Source: Solanum dulcamara (lineage: Eukaryota; Streptophyta; Magnoliopsida; Solanales; Solanaceae). Taken from it: DNA of 64,000 bases. The notes under the pieces were generated by a model. That model was not told the DNA's origin. It searched no databases and was given only the letters and a program-made list of their open reading frames with translations. Location of the stretch: NCBI RefSeq assembly GCF_947179165.1, contig NC_077241.1, positions 32,607,246-32,671,245 on the forward strand, given 5' to 3'. Shown here piece after piece: positions 1 to 11,249 of the stretch; within the stretch, counting starts at the first letter, position 1; every line of letters begins with the position of its first letter. The translations under genes were made by a program, and so were the position numbers.

Positions 1-955
1 GTGCTACGGGTTTTTGTTGATTGAGGCTACATGTTGGCATATTCAGAAAAGCATGCACGACAATGTTTTATGGTAAAATCCACCCCAAATGGGCTTTCCA
101 AGCATAGTTAGGTCGTTAATGAGGTTTTAACTTTTTGGACTGATTTAGGACATTTTAAGCATCGATTTGTGCTCCATTTTGGGTACAACATCAATAGTGT
201 GTCAAAGACGTTTTTACAGAGTCATTTTTGGAATTCCTATTGCGGGTCCCATAATCTTGTTTTAGACCCAATTTTGGGTCCGTCTCCAAAAAATATAATT
301 TTTGTGTCAAAAAGTTCCTATTGATGATGTGATTGACTAGTTGAGCACATGTTTCCTCTTTTCCTCCTCCTTGTTACCCAATTAGGGTTGAGTTCCTTGT
401 TGGGCCTTTTGTTTGAGTTAGCGGAGTAAAGTTAAGCTTTAGGTTGATTTGAGGCTAGTTGTATTTATGAGCCCTATTTTATGCTCTAGAGTGTAGGGTG
501 CTTGTAGAGTCATTATTGTCTATGATTGTCCTGTTGTTTAGGTGCTAGTGATGACATGCATTGTATTAGATCATTATTTTATCACGGATGTAGTCATCCC
601 CGGTGCATGCATTGGCTCTAGTATTGAATTGAGAAAGCTGGGTTGTAACCCAAACTATTTTATACTGATATTCAAATGGGGGGGTCATATTACCTTTTTA
701 CTACTATTTCAGTAGACTGGAGGAATTACGGATGCGCTCATATTTATACTAATTTGAGGGATCAAGGATGTGCTCATTTTGTACTGATTTGAGGCATCGA
801 GGATGCGCTCATTTTATGATATTGAGTTGAGGCATTGAGGATGCATTCATGTTATAGATTGACATAACACTTGGATCGGGACCAAGCGGTATATAGGTGT
901 ATATATCTTGGTATGAGGTGTTGGACATCGATGATACTACTAGTTTTGCTGCATT
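1..955. other. Unassigned noncoding DNA left of the solo LTR
   Basis: No reading frame of useful length and no recognisable retroelement domain. The right part (about 720-860) holds a short minisatellite, listed separately. This sequence resumes after 4012, because the solo LTR at 961-4012 is flanked by matching 5-bp target duplications. It may be an old transposon remnant, but I see no diagnostic terminus. Confidence 0.5.
720..860. repeat. Four-unit minisatellite, about 35 bp per unit
   Basis: Four diverged tandem units share a core close to GAGGATGCGCTCATTTT. They start near 720, 756, 791 and 829. Each unit reads roughly GAGGCATCGAGGATG followed by a T-rich tail. The array ends just before the unique sequence preceding the solo LTR. 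Confidence 0.7.
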
Positions 956-960
956 ACTTT
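956..960. repeat. Left 5-bp target-site duplication of the solo LTR (ACTTT)
   Basis: ACTTT lies immediately before the TG of the LTR. An identical ACTTT follows the terminal CA at 4013-4017. Five-base duplications are normal for Ty3/gypsy integrase. Confidence 0.85.
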
Positions 961-1337
961 TGTTACACCCCACATTCTTGAACTCGAAAGGTACCTACAG
1001 TTACTTAGAAGCTATCATGTAAGCCGCCTAAGTTACGACGCTATTAAACAACTCCAAGGAGGAAGAGTGTGACACCCCACAGTAGGGAAGATTGGAAATA
1101 AGGTCAAGAGAAGTCGGAGGAAGTTGGAGGCCAAGCGATGAGTCGTAGGACTTGATTTGCTTACGTATGCATCTAACTTAGAAGTTTTACTTAACTAAGC
1201 TATTTGAGTACATACCAAGCTTTCATAGCATGAATGACATAGGCTCTTAAACTAAGACGACATTACAAACCCACGAGGAAGAGAAAAAAAATTTCGCGGT
1301 GCAGCCAATATGAGGGTGACACATGGCAGCCCTAAGC

Positions 1338-1390
1338 AAGAAGGTGACCCACCTACTTGGGGTCAAGTAGGTGACCCACCTGCTTGGGGG
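1338..1390. repeat. Inverted-repeat pair AGGTG/CACCT in the LTR upstream region
   Basis: Two adjacent short palindromes have arms AGGTG and CACCT around ACC, the second with longer arms like AAGTAGGTG. The same pair occurs in the LTRs at 28671 (about 29054-29100) and 50694 (51034-51054 and 51060-51080). In the last, both copies have perfect 9-bp arms, AAGTAGGTG and CACCTACTT. They lie 70-170 bp before the TATA stretch and so may be promoter elements. The function is inferred. Confidence 0.6.
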
Positions 1391-1457
1391 AGGTGGACCC
1401 CGCTGCCACATGACAGAACCCCATTGACCGCATGGTTGAGGTGGCCCAATAAGGGCC

Positions 1458-1519
1458 TGACACGTGTCACACTTAGGGGCTGACACGTGTCACCTCATAT
1501 ATATATGTATATGTAATAC
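1458..1519 (+). promoter_or_regulatory. Putative LTR promoter: two G-box palindromes and a TATA stretch
   Basis: TGACACGTGTCA occurs twice (1458-1469 and 1481-1492). It is a perfect palindrome containing CACGTG, the core of plant G-box/ABRE sites bound by bZIP and bHLH factors. An (AT)-rich TATATATATATG-type stretch follows at 1496-1519. The same order, with partly decayed palindromes, is present in all five family-D LTRs, which supports a promoter role. The transcription start itself cannot be seen. Confidence 0.6.
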
Positions 1520-4012
1520 TTCAATTGTTCATTTATCCAAAACAGTAGCTAAACTTAGAAAAAAAAACGTGAAAAGAGAGAAAAGAGAGGCAGCCTTGGT
1601 TCTTGAAGATTAAAGGTGAGTTTCTCAACTTTCTTCCGTGAATTAATTATATACGGTTTATATTTAGTACGTGGATACGTATATATGTGTTTTAATACGT
1701 TCATGGAACCAAAACTCCAGCGTTGCAACTGAAATTTGGAAGGAAAAAGGGAGAGAAAACGTGAAATGGGGCAAGGGAGAGGGCTACGGATTTGACCCTT
1801 TTTGGGTAAGCTTCCGGGTTTCGTTCCGTGAATTAATTAATTGAAGTGTCCCTAAGTTGTATATTGGTGTTTTATAACCTAAAAATTCAATTTGGGGCAG
1901 CGAGGAAGTACCACAAGCAGCCCGCTCAATTTCAGCAAGTTGAAGAAGTTCCGAGGCATAATTTCGGCTAGTTTTAGCCAATTTCGGGAAAGGTAAGTTC
2001 TTACCCTATAATTTTAAGTTTATGATGTTCAATTAGGATGTATTATACACCTTAGGAGCTGATGGAAGTTGGGGAAAAGGCTTCAAAAGTTCGACGTTCG
2101 AAATAAGCGAAATTGGAATTGCTATAGTTAATTGTAATAGAATAACGCCTCGCGCTTGTGGTGTGTGACTGCTGGTCGTGTGGTGAGTTGTTAGGGTGCT
2201 GGAATGTGTGTTTATAAGGGAGTGGGAGGCTTCTTGTTTCATCCATACCACCCTCCTCTTTGCAATTAAAGAATTCGCAAAAGAAAGATGAAAAACTCTA
2301 GTTTTGGTATCTTAGTTTCGAGTGAATTGTTGAGGGTTTATATTGTGTAATGTTGTCGTAATATGTATATGTATGGGCTGATAGTTGTATTTTTGGTTAG
2401 CTGCAGGTGCTAAGTACATGGTTGTGGATTTGGATAGGGCACGTTATAGGGGAGGTGCTGTCCGATTTTCGTTAACTTCTTAACTGGTTAAGGAACTAGT
2501 CGAGGATGCAAGCGAGGGGACGAGCTCGATGAATACTCGTAGGTAGTCTAAGGTGATTAAAATTCTAAGGTTGTTAATACTTGCCTTACTTCCGTGTTAA
2601 ATAGGTTTCGAGGACAACGACGTGGACACGATTACGGGGAATCCATAAGAGGTATGTAAAGCCTATTCTTTCTCTTCTTTTGGCATGTCGTAGAGGTAAG
2701 TAAACAATGATGCGATCTTTAAAGTAATTCCATTCCTAAGTGTCTCTTATTCACTTATGGGTAATGAACTTTTATAACAATTAAGCTACTTTCCTTGAAC
2801 CTTATCTATACTAAGGACTTAATGAATATACGGGCTCCTAGTTGTAAGGACTATATGAAAACATGTATTCTGGAGTCCTTAAGCGGTTAACATTACCTTA
2901 GTACGTGTCTAAGTACCATGAGACACTAACTAGTATAGCCCTAATGGCATTTAGAGGACATTTAAGGTGATTACATTATAACCTTGATTCTCAGATGATA
3001 GCTTAATTTGCTTCTACGGTCGAGTCTTCGATAATGATTTAAATTGCATATAGTTGCTCATTACTCTACTCGTGTATACAGTGACACATATTTCACCGAG
3101 GCCGGGGTATGTTCTCGTGCGCAGTTCACTGCCTTATTCCTCGAGTCCCTCACTAGAGGGTTGAGATACGTGTGTATATATTTATATGACGATGTATGGT
3201 AATAAGATGATGATGGCACGGGGTTGGGATGATATTACAGATGTATCCACCGGACCCCTAATAGGGCCGGCTATATGATATAACTTGAACATGCATGCTT
3301 TTATGATTCACAAGGTACAGGTTTCTCATATGATATGTTATCCCCTGCTTCGCGGTTTCAGATATGGTTTCGGTTATGTTATATTATGTTTTACATACTC
3401 AGTACATATATCGTACTGACCCCCTTCTCCGGGGGGGCTGCATTCATGCCCGCAGGTACAAGTACATAGTTTGGGGATCCGCTAGTATAGGAGTCCTACT
3501 CAGCGGTCCGGAAGTGCTCCATTGTGCTGGAGCCTGACTTTTGGGTACTACACCTTATTGTACATATTTATTTTGTTCACGAGTACGGTGGGGGCCCTGT
3601 CCCATCTTATGTTACAGTTTTCTTACTCTTAGAGGTCTGTAGATGTATAGGTGGGTTGTATACATATGTGGGTGGTATACGTATATGGGTTGTACGTGTA
3701 TATGAGTTGTGTATGATCTGTATATGAGTTGTATATTAGTGGTACATGAGTTGTATATGTATGTGTGTACAGTTGTACTGATATGACTTAGGATTTGGGG
3801 CGTTCCCTATATTGTGGCAGCCTTGTCGGCTCGCGTATGTATGTAGTATGGAATGACCCGATACGTTACTACAGCATTGTCAGCTTGTATGTTTCTTACA
3901 TGTTGATGCATTTGGGGTATAAACAAGAAGCAAGTTAGGTATAGTTAGCAGGGGTACACGTGTATGCCCGGTTTGGGGCACTCGTCACGGCCTACGGGGT
4001 TAGGTCGTGACA

Positions 4013-4017
4013 ACTTT
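4013..4017. repeat. Right 5-bp target-site duplication of the solo LTR (ACTTT)
   Basis: Identical to 956-960 and directly after the terminal CA of the LTR. Confidence 0.85.
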
Positions 4018-4939
4018 CATTCATATATTCATTGCCTCTGTCATCAACATAGTTATATTTACCTATTGGTAGTAAGGGATGTTATATGGGTTTACATGTT
4101 TTTGAATGAACTTCCTGGGTACACATGGGCTTGGGAGGTACTGCCTTACTATTTATAAATTTATGGCGGTATAAAGGGTGGTTTCTTGTTTGAAGGTAGT
4201 TACTACCCTTGTTCTTACTTATCTATCTTTTGTGCAGGGATTTAGTTGATATGGTTCTTTGGGCCTTCATGTGATATTTGTTCTTACTTGTGTTAGTACT
4301 TTGTCATTTTGTTGTCTCCCCTTCATAGTGAGTTGTCCTGTTTAAGTCTTGGGTTGGCGCCATCAGATGTTCTTATTGCAGGATTCTCTATTATTCTTGT
4401 TAGTTCCTTGTGATATATACTCTCTACTTACATGTTCTTTATACTTGCTTTAACTTTGGAGCTCAGTCGGTCGATGCCTACAGAGTGTCACTTGTTGTTA
4501 CACATACTATACTTTTTCATGCTGAAGATCATAGTACGAGTTTTCACTACTAATTTGGATATTGTGAGGAGAATCTCTTGGATTTTGGACACTTTGGTGA
4601 ACGCTTGGCATTTAGAGTTGCTTATCTTATTCTATGATAGACTTGGACCATTCTTAATTTCGTATTTAGAGACAATCTGTATTTTTTATTATTATTATTG
4701 AATATGTATAAACCTTGTATTTCCTTATATGGTCTAGTGATTCGACTACCAATTGATACCAGGTTATGGCGTTATCTTGTTGTATTGTTATTATTCCTCT
4801 TTTCTCATTATTATTATTATTGTTATTATTCAGTTCTTTTCTTTCACTTGTGATGGTCTATTGCCTATGGTTTTGAACTGTGTGGTTAAGCTTACCTACT
4901 GGTGGGTTGATAGTGACTGCCATCATGACTTGAGAATTT
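4018..4939. other. Unassigned noncoding DNA, T-rich
   Basis: Continues the pre-insertion sequence of 1-955. There are short open frames on the plus strand (for example 4432-4701), but they have no domain I recognise and the composition is T-rich. ATT-rich runs lie near 4685-4700 and 4805-4830. No transposon terminus is identified. Confidence 0.4.
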
Positions 4940-6673
4940 GGGTCGTAATACCCCTACACCAGAAAAAGGGGAATCTACATTCCTGGGTAGACTCTACCCC
5001 TCTAGGCTGGTAATGTACATAATGTATATGTGGATCCACTAGCTAGGACATGAAGGCAACCTATAGTGGCACGTAGTTGAAGAGACATGAGGTTGCTACT
5101 AAGAATTTTTGTAGGGCCCCCACCTCAAGTCCACCCGATGCTAAGTCAAATCCCATGAAATACTTATCACAACATAGTAATCATAATTAACATATATCAT
5201 AGAAATTATCATAGGTTTGAAATTCGTAGAGTAGCTTATTTTCTTAACATAAGTGCAATGTGAGTATTGGCCTTCCATATTACAATTCCTACATATGTAG
5301 TTCATATCATTAGGCCTTAAGACACCACATTGGGCCATAAGTCACCTTTTCAATAATTTGCATGAAAACCATAATTTGAAACAAACTTAATATTTCATGA
5401 GCATAATTGAAATATATAATCATAATTCATACTTGGAAATTAGAGTAAAATATGAATACATGATCAATTGACTTGAAAATCATGGAATTTACGTGAAAAC
5501 ATGCATGATCATATACTTTCTATCAGCCGATACATAATTCATAAAGATAATATCATTTGGAAGTTTAATTGAAAATACCCATAATTCATATCATGAACCC
5601 TACAAATCAATATAAGAGAATTCATGAATTTTTTTAATTTAATGCAATAACCATCAATTTCTATTAATATAGACTCGTAATCATAATTAGAATCATAATT
5701 CATGCGATTGAAATAGAGACCATAAAACCCATAAGAAAACACACTTTAATTGATTGAAAAATTAGGGAATTTATTGGGATCCGCGGGTGAAAGTACCCTA
5801 GGATTAATTACCCACATACCTTGAGTGAGAAGACCAAAGAATTGGACGAATTTGAGAGTTTTGATGGAGAACTTGAGTGAATTTCTTGGGGGTCTTCAAT
5901 AGAGTCCTTGAGAGCTTTTGTAATGAGAGAAATATTTGAATAGGTTAATTGTGATTGAATGAATGAAATTAAAGGTTTAGGATAGTTTATCGAGTAGAAG
6001 CAGGCCCTAAAAACGTCCAAGTTCATTAACTAACAACTAGGGAAATGTCTAAAGTTCCCTTAATTAAAATTGAATTCAAACAAAAATCCTTCTCCAGGTT
6101 TGTGATGCGGAGCTACTCCTAACTACGCTAATTTTTTTAGCGAATGAGATTTTGGTTAGATTTTAACTAGGGGAAAAATTACACTGAATGGGAACATGTG
6201 GTGGCACAGAGCTGCCGCGCACTTCACTATTTTGAGAAATTTCTTAAAAAAATTATCTTTGGACCCCTAATTGATATTCTGGACTCAAACTTTCTAAAAA
6301 TAATAAGGATAATGCGTTACGCGATCGGCCTATTCCCAAGGAATTTTAAGGCATTTATGAGCATTTTTGAGGAATGTTACATATTTTCTTTTGAAATCTA
6401 CGGGAAGATTTTGAATCGTAAAAGGAACTATGGGTCCTATGATTTGAACTTCATAAACTCTATTTTAGATTGATTATTACAGATAGAAATAGGTTAGACC
6501 GGCCCAAAATATGGGATTTTTACATAGATTTTATGATTTGTAGATGGAACTATGAATGCAAATAGGTATTATAGATCAAACTCCAGATACTCAAAATTTT
6601 AGGCCTCATTTCTATGAGATGAATCTATGGATCATAGATCAATCTACAGACCATAGATGACCCTCATAGATAG
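4940..6673 (-). mobile_element. Degraded minus-strand gypsy LTR fragment
   Basis: The stretch near 4985-5170 parallels the LTRs at 9540-9760 and 16600-16800. The shared order is a TAGACTC phrase, then GGATCCACTAGCTA, then GAGGTTGCTAC, then a CCCCACCT-like phrase, then an AT-rich block with many ATCATAATT words. Its outer ends are not clear. The part after about 6100 carries repeated ACTATGG/CATAGAT words like those in the neighbouring outer LTR. It is probably an older copy of the same LTR superfamily. Confidence 0.5.
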
Positions 6674-8859
6674 TGTCACGATCTAAATATATACCTAAGT
6701 CGTAGCCGACACTCATAAACCATTGTTGGTTCTCAAGTGAACCCTTGGTATGGATAAATACACAGCAAAATATTTGACTCACTCAAATAATTTAAGATAG
6801 GCATGCAGATTTATAAAAATGCAACTTGTCATAATTAAGTCTCAAAAATATTCTGAATATGGTATAACTCAATATTTGCAAAACATAAACTCTAAAAATA
6901 AAACTAAATGTACTCTACTCTATATGTGTCTAGTTTATGAAGCCTCTAAATAGACACTGAATAAGTATCGGGATAGGCCCACAACAACATTAAAAGGACT
7001 AAAAAACTCAAGATACAATAATCAAAAAAGTTCTTCTGAATGCAAGGAGGTCTCACAAAAAGTGGGAAGAAAATTGATCCTCTACGATATGCATGTTGAG
7101 GATCTCTAGCACTATATACATCATAAAATGATGCAGCGCTCAATAGCGTCAGTACATGGAAATTACAATATGTAACTTAGTTGAAAGGAGACTTACTGAA
7201 GAATACTCAAATATCTCAGAGGAATGAATACTCAAATATCTCAACTCAATAAAGCATGATATATAAAAATAGGAAAAATCTTTGCAAATATAAATAAGTA
7301 AATGCAACTCAGTAATAAAATGACATTTTACTCTTTGGGAGTTTTTCTATCTAACAATCATCACTATGAGCATCATGATGATACAATGATCTGTTGTCAC
7401 TTCCACAGCCATCCAATACCTTGTCATGGAAAGGGATGCAACTCATCTCATAGATCCAATAAAAATCTATATCAGGGACTGAAGTGAGGAGTCACCCAAA
7501 CCAATGGTATGATCCTATACTGTGCTGACTACATAGTTTATGAGATTCAAGTTGTTCTAAACTCTTACCCAAATTGGTTCTCAATTCTACTCCAAAAATA
7601 TATGTTGATTTGTTCATGAACTCAAGTGAGTGAAAATACTCAAAAGAATATCTCATCAATCTTATTGGACTATACTCAGTGTTACTCAACTATTCTCAAC
7701 ACATTACTCCTCTTTGAAATAGTTATACTCTTAACTCACTAAATGTATTAAAAGGCATAGCTTTGATTTTTCAACTCAATCTCAAAATAAATACATAAAA
7801 TCAATCTCATCATACTTTATCATGCTATAAATCAGTGAATGAAATACTTTAACTCAAATGATATATATGATGCTCAAAACTCCTTTCTCAATTAAGACAT
7901 GGAATTTAATCATTCTTTAAACTCAAAATAATGCATAGAATTTTAGCAATGTAAATACTCAACTAGGGTTTATGTGAATGCAATCATGAAAAATAATTTC
8001 AATATCTTGAACTCATAAGCATAATATCAATATCAATAAATATAGGTACCTCAATGAAAGATTAAATAGTTAACTCAAAATAGAATATAACGAGATTAAA
8101 ACTTAAAATCAAATTCATACTTACTAAACAAAGATATAGGGCATGAGGATGAACTCAGTCCAATATTGTGATTAGACTTACATATATGGAATGATGATTA
8201 TCTAAGTAAAACTCGAAGAACTTGATAGAAACTCTTGAACTAACTTTTCTCCTCTCTAATCCTTTCTCTAAAAATATTCTAAGTGTTAATGAGAGAAAAG
8301 CATCATTGGGTATTGATAAAGGAAAAAAATTAGTCCCAAAATATTAGGGTTTGGATTTGAAAAAGTGAGAAAAGACCAAATTCCCCTTACTTAAAAACTA
8401 ACTTGGGGACTCTATAAGTCATTCTACGGACTGTAGAAGATTGGTCATAGGGATTGGGGTCTAAATATAAGACATTCTGGAATTGGGCACATTGGGTCTA
8501 TGAACCTCTTTCTATGGGTCAAAGACCCTTTGACAACTTATAGAGTCTTCTCATGGAAACACAGAGGTCTCTTGAGGGCTTGGGTCTACGGACCCTTCTA
8601 CGGGTCGGAGACCCATATTTTAGAATGTAAGTGCACTTTCTAGTAGCTACTGGAATGTGTTATTGAGTCTATCAATAGACCCTACAGGTTGTAAAGTTTT
8701 ATATGGGTCATAAACATGGGATCGTATGAGTGGTCTGAGGTCTAAGATTAGGAATCCCTCTACATATCCTTTTTATGGTCCGTGGAATCTTCTACGAACT
8801 GTAGAGGTCATCTGTAGTAAACTCTCTTGAAAATTCATATTTTTTTATATGTGTTGGGG
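6674..8859 (-). mobile_element. Outer minus-strand gypsy LTR, first part (split by an insertion)
   Basis: Begins TGTCACGATCT, which read on the minus strand is the LTR 3' end. It continues to 8859, where a complete element with target duplication TGGGG is inserted. The LTR resumes at 18063 and ends GGTGTTACA at 18203, about 2.33 kb when joined. A polypurine tract and integrase-end remnants follow, so this is the 3' LTR (in element sense) of a minus-strand element whose body continues rightward. The other LTR is not found in the window. Confidence 0.75.
8855..8859. repeat. Left target-site duplication TGGGG of the minus-strand chromovirus
   Basis: TGGGG precedes the TGTCATGACCC terminus and is repeated at 18058-18062 immediately after the other LTR. 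This fixes both ends of the 8860-18057 element. Confidence 0.85.
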
Positions 8860-11004
8860 TGTCATGACCCAAGCCTAGGGCCTAGATATGACATGAATAT
8901 CGGGATTATGAGAGATCCAAACCTAGCCATCTCAACATACATTGCATACATAAGGTAAAGAAAAGACATAATAAGAATGCGAAATAATCAACTCAACATA
9001 ACGTCAAGGAAAGTATAGTGAACCCAAATTTCCAAAAATAGACATACATCATTTGAAACATCTAATCATGCCACTATTCTAGACTTGATGGGGGCTTGGG
9101 ACTAGCTCCTAGCTCACCTGAATCATATAAGAGAAATTCAAAGTAAAAACATGAAATGAAAAGTAATGTCCACAATGAATGAGGACTCACCATCTTATGA
9201 GAACTTAAACAACTCTAGCCACGAATAGGATGGTCGTCATACTCTCCTAAATTATGAGGCAATGTAGGCAAAATATGCATTAATATATAGAAGGTATTAA
9301 GTATGTGAGTTATGAATGAACATGTGAATGAACATGAGAAATATGGCATAATGATGCACAACCAACATAATGAATATGAATTAACTCAAGAATTGAAATA
9401 TCTTTTAACTATGGTCAAGGATCATAAACTTCAAAATAACTTTCATCTTTGTATATAGCTTGAATGTGGGATAAGATCTTTAACTCACATCTTAAGACCA
9501 TGCGAGCTATAATATGGAATCTGATGTAACTTCCACATCGAGAAGAGAGAGGATACTTGCCAAGGTAGACTCCGGGAGAAACAACTTCAACTCAAAAGCC
9601 ACATGTTGATCCACTAGCTAAGCCATAATGATAATCTATGTGGGCAATGTAGTTTGGGACTTCAGGTTGCTACTAGGGTTCCCTTGGATAACTAACAACA
9701 TTGCGGGGCCGAACCCCACCTAAAAGTCCTTTCGGTACTTAGTCAATATCCCAACATAATTAATTAAAACATGATCATAAACATTATAGGAAAAGATAGT
9801 ATCTACCTATCAGTTCATCCTTATAAAAATTAATAGGAATAGCTCATTAACTTTTAGTGATTCATAAAAATTCATAAATTCGGTGAGTATGGTCTTTATC
9901 ACCATTTTAAACATGATTTATGTGAGAATTATCCTTATCACACTATAATAACTTTTTTTAGATCATAAGTGATCATCATCATAACTTTTATCAAAAATTC
10001 ATGAATCGTAACTTCATTCGTAAAAGTTTTCTTTCGAAAATCATTGAATTCATAATCAACTCATGAAAATCATCTTTGAACTTCATAATAATAATTTAAA
10101 ATACCTTTATGCATGGGCGTTCATAAATCAACTTCAAATCATATAATTCATATAGAATCATGCTTTTAATGATCATAGATAATATTTAAAAATGAAATTA
10201 AAAGAACCAATGCAATTCTCCAAAACTAAGGTTAATTGCCAATTGAAAATCATATGATTTTGAGTAAAAACATTGGGACTCCATGTATGAAAGGTACCCA
10301 TGTATCAATCCCCACATACCTTGTTGAAATCTACTCTATATTGAAGAAGAATATGATTGCTTTTAAAATCCTAGCTAAAAGATTAGAGAGGATCCTTGAG
10401 TGAATTTTTGTGTAGAGCCTTTGGGAAATTTGAAGAATGATTTAGAGCTAGAGGGAGTTTTGAAGGATTAGGTATATATAGAATTTGAACTTGGCCATGA
10501 AAGTGTCTAGTTTCATTGAATCGTACTTTGGAAAAGGACAAGATTTCCCTTTATTAAACTAGGATTTTGAATCTACGAGTAAACTTCTATGAGTCATCTT
10601 TAGGTCTACATTTCATAGACTTGAGTCGTAACATAGGTACTGAATTTTTGGGATTTGGAAGCCTCTAAAGTTGGGTCTATGAGTAATAGTTGCAACCCAT
10701 CATCGTGTTTACGAGTCGTCAAAAATACTCGTCCTGTAGTTCTGAAAAACCTGAAAATACTAAGCCTCTGAACTTTTGAAATGAGTGATCCTTATGACTC
10801 GTCAACAGGACGATGACTCATCCTATAGATTCATAGGACTTCTCATGAGTTTTGTTCTTGATAGGTCCTGAGGCTCACTCTATGACTCACTCTAATGAGT
10901 CACAGAAGGCTCTACGAGTCGTAAAGTGACTCGTAAATATGAGGTTAGTCCAAAAATTGAGAATTTCTTCTTGGTTCCAACTTTCTGACTTCTGGGGTCT
11001 TACA
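8860..11004 (-). repeat. 3' LTR of the minus-strand chromovirus
   Basis: 2,145 bp. On the plus strand it starts TGTCATGACCC and ends GGGGTCTTACA, so in element sense it runs TGTAAGACCCC to GGGTCATGACA. It is collinear with 15994-18057. The region 10560-10960 has many ACTCGT/ACGAGT words, including the palindrome-like TACGAGTCGTA at about 10913-10923. Confidence 0.88.
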
Positions 11005-11017
11005 ATATCTTTCCCTA
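11005..11017 (-). other. Polypurine tract of the minus-strand chromovirus
   Basis: Read on the minus strand this is a purine-rich run (AGGGAAAGATAT) directly before the TGTAAG of the 3' LTR. It is preceded by the GAGGATGAATG phrase common in plant chromoviruses. It is the expected primer site for plus-strand DNA synthesis. Confidence 0.75.
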
Positions 11018-11249
11018 GGGAGCATTCATCCTCGAATGAGATTCAACTAGCATAGAAAAGATACAAAAAGTGGACTAGCAACCTATAATGAATATGATGA
11101 CACTTCATAATGCATAGAACATCAAAATCTCGAACTTAATATAAATCATGACTAAAACCATCTTTCATAAACATGCATGCATATGAATGACATAGGAGGG
11201 ACTGAATACGTAAGAGTTCAATTGAATTTAATAAGAAAAATTTACTACA

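Larger units (their letters stand above)
961..4012 (+). mobile_element. Solo LTR of a family-D gypsy element
   Basis: A 3.05-kb LTR begins TGTTACACCCC and ends GTCGTGACA. It is flanked by the perfect duplication ACTTT (956-960 and 4013-4017), and no primer-binding site or internal region follows. Its landmarks are shared with four other LTRs in the window (23902, 28671, 50694, 55424): a block near 1080-1140 about the preserved phrase GTTGGAGGCCAAG, two CACGTG palindromes and a TATA stretch near 1458-1519, two splice-donor-like AGGTRAG sites (1614, 1991), GAGTCC-type repeats near 3100-3170, and the terminal phrase GGCCTACGGGGTTAGG. A solo LTR with intact target duplications is the usual product of recombination between the two LTRs of one insertion. 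Confidence 0.9.
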
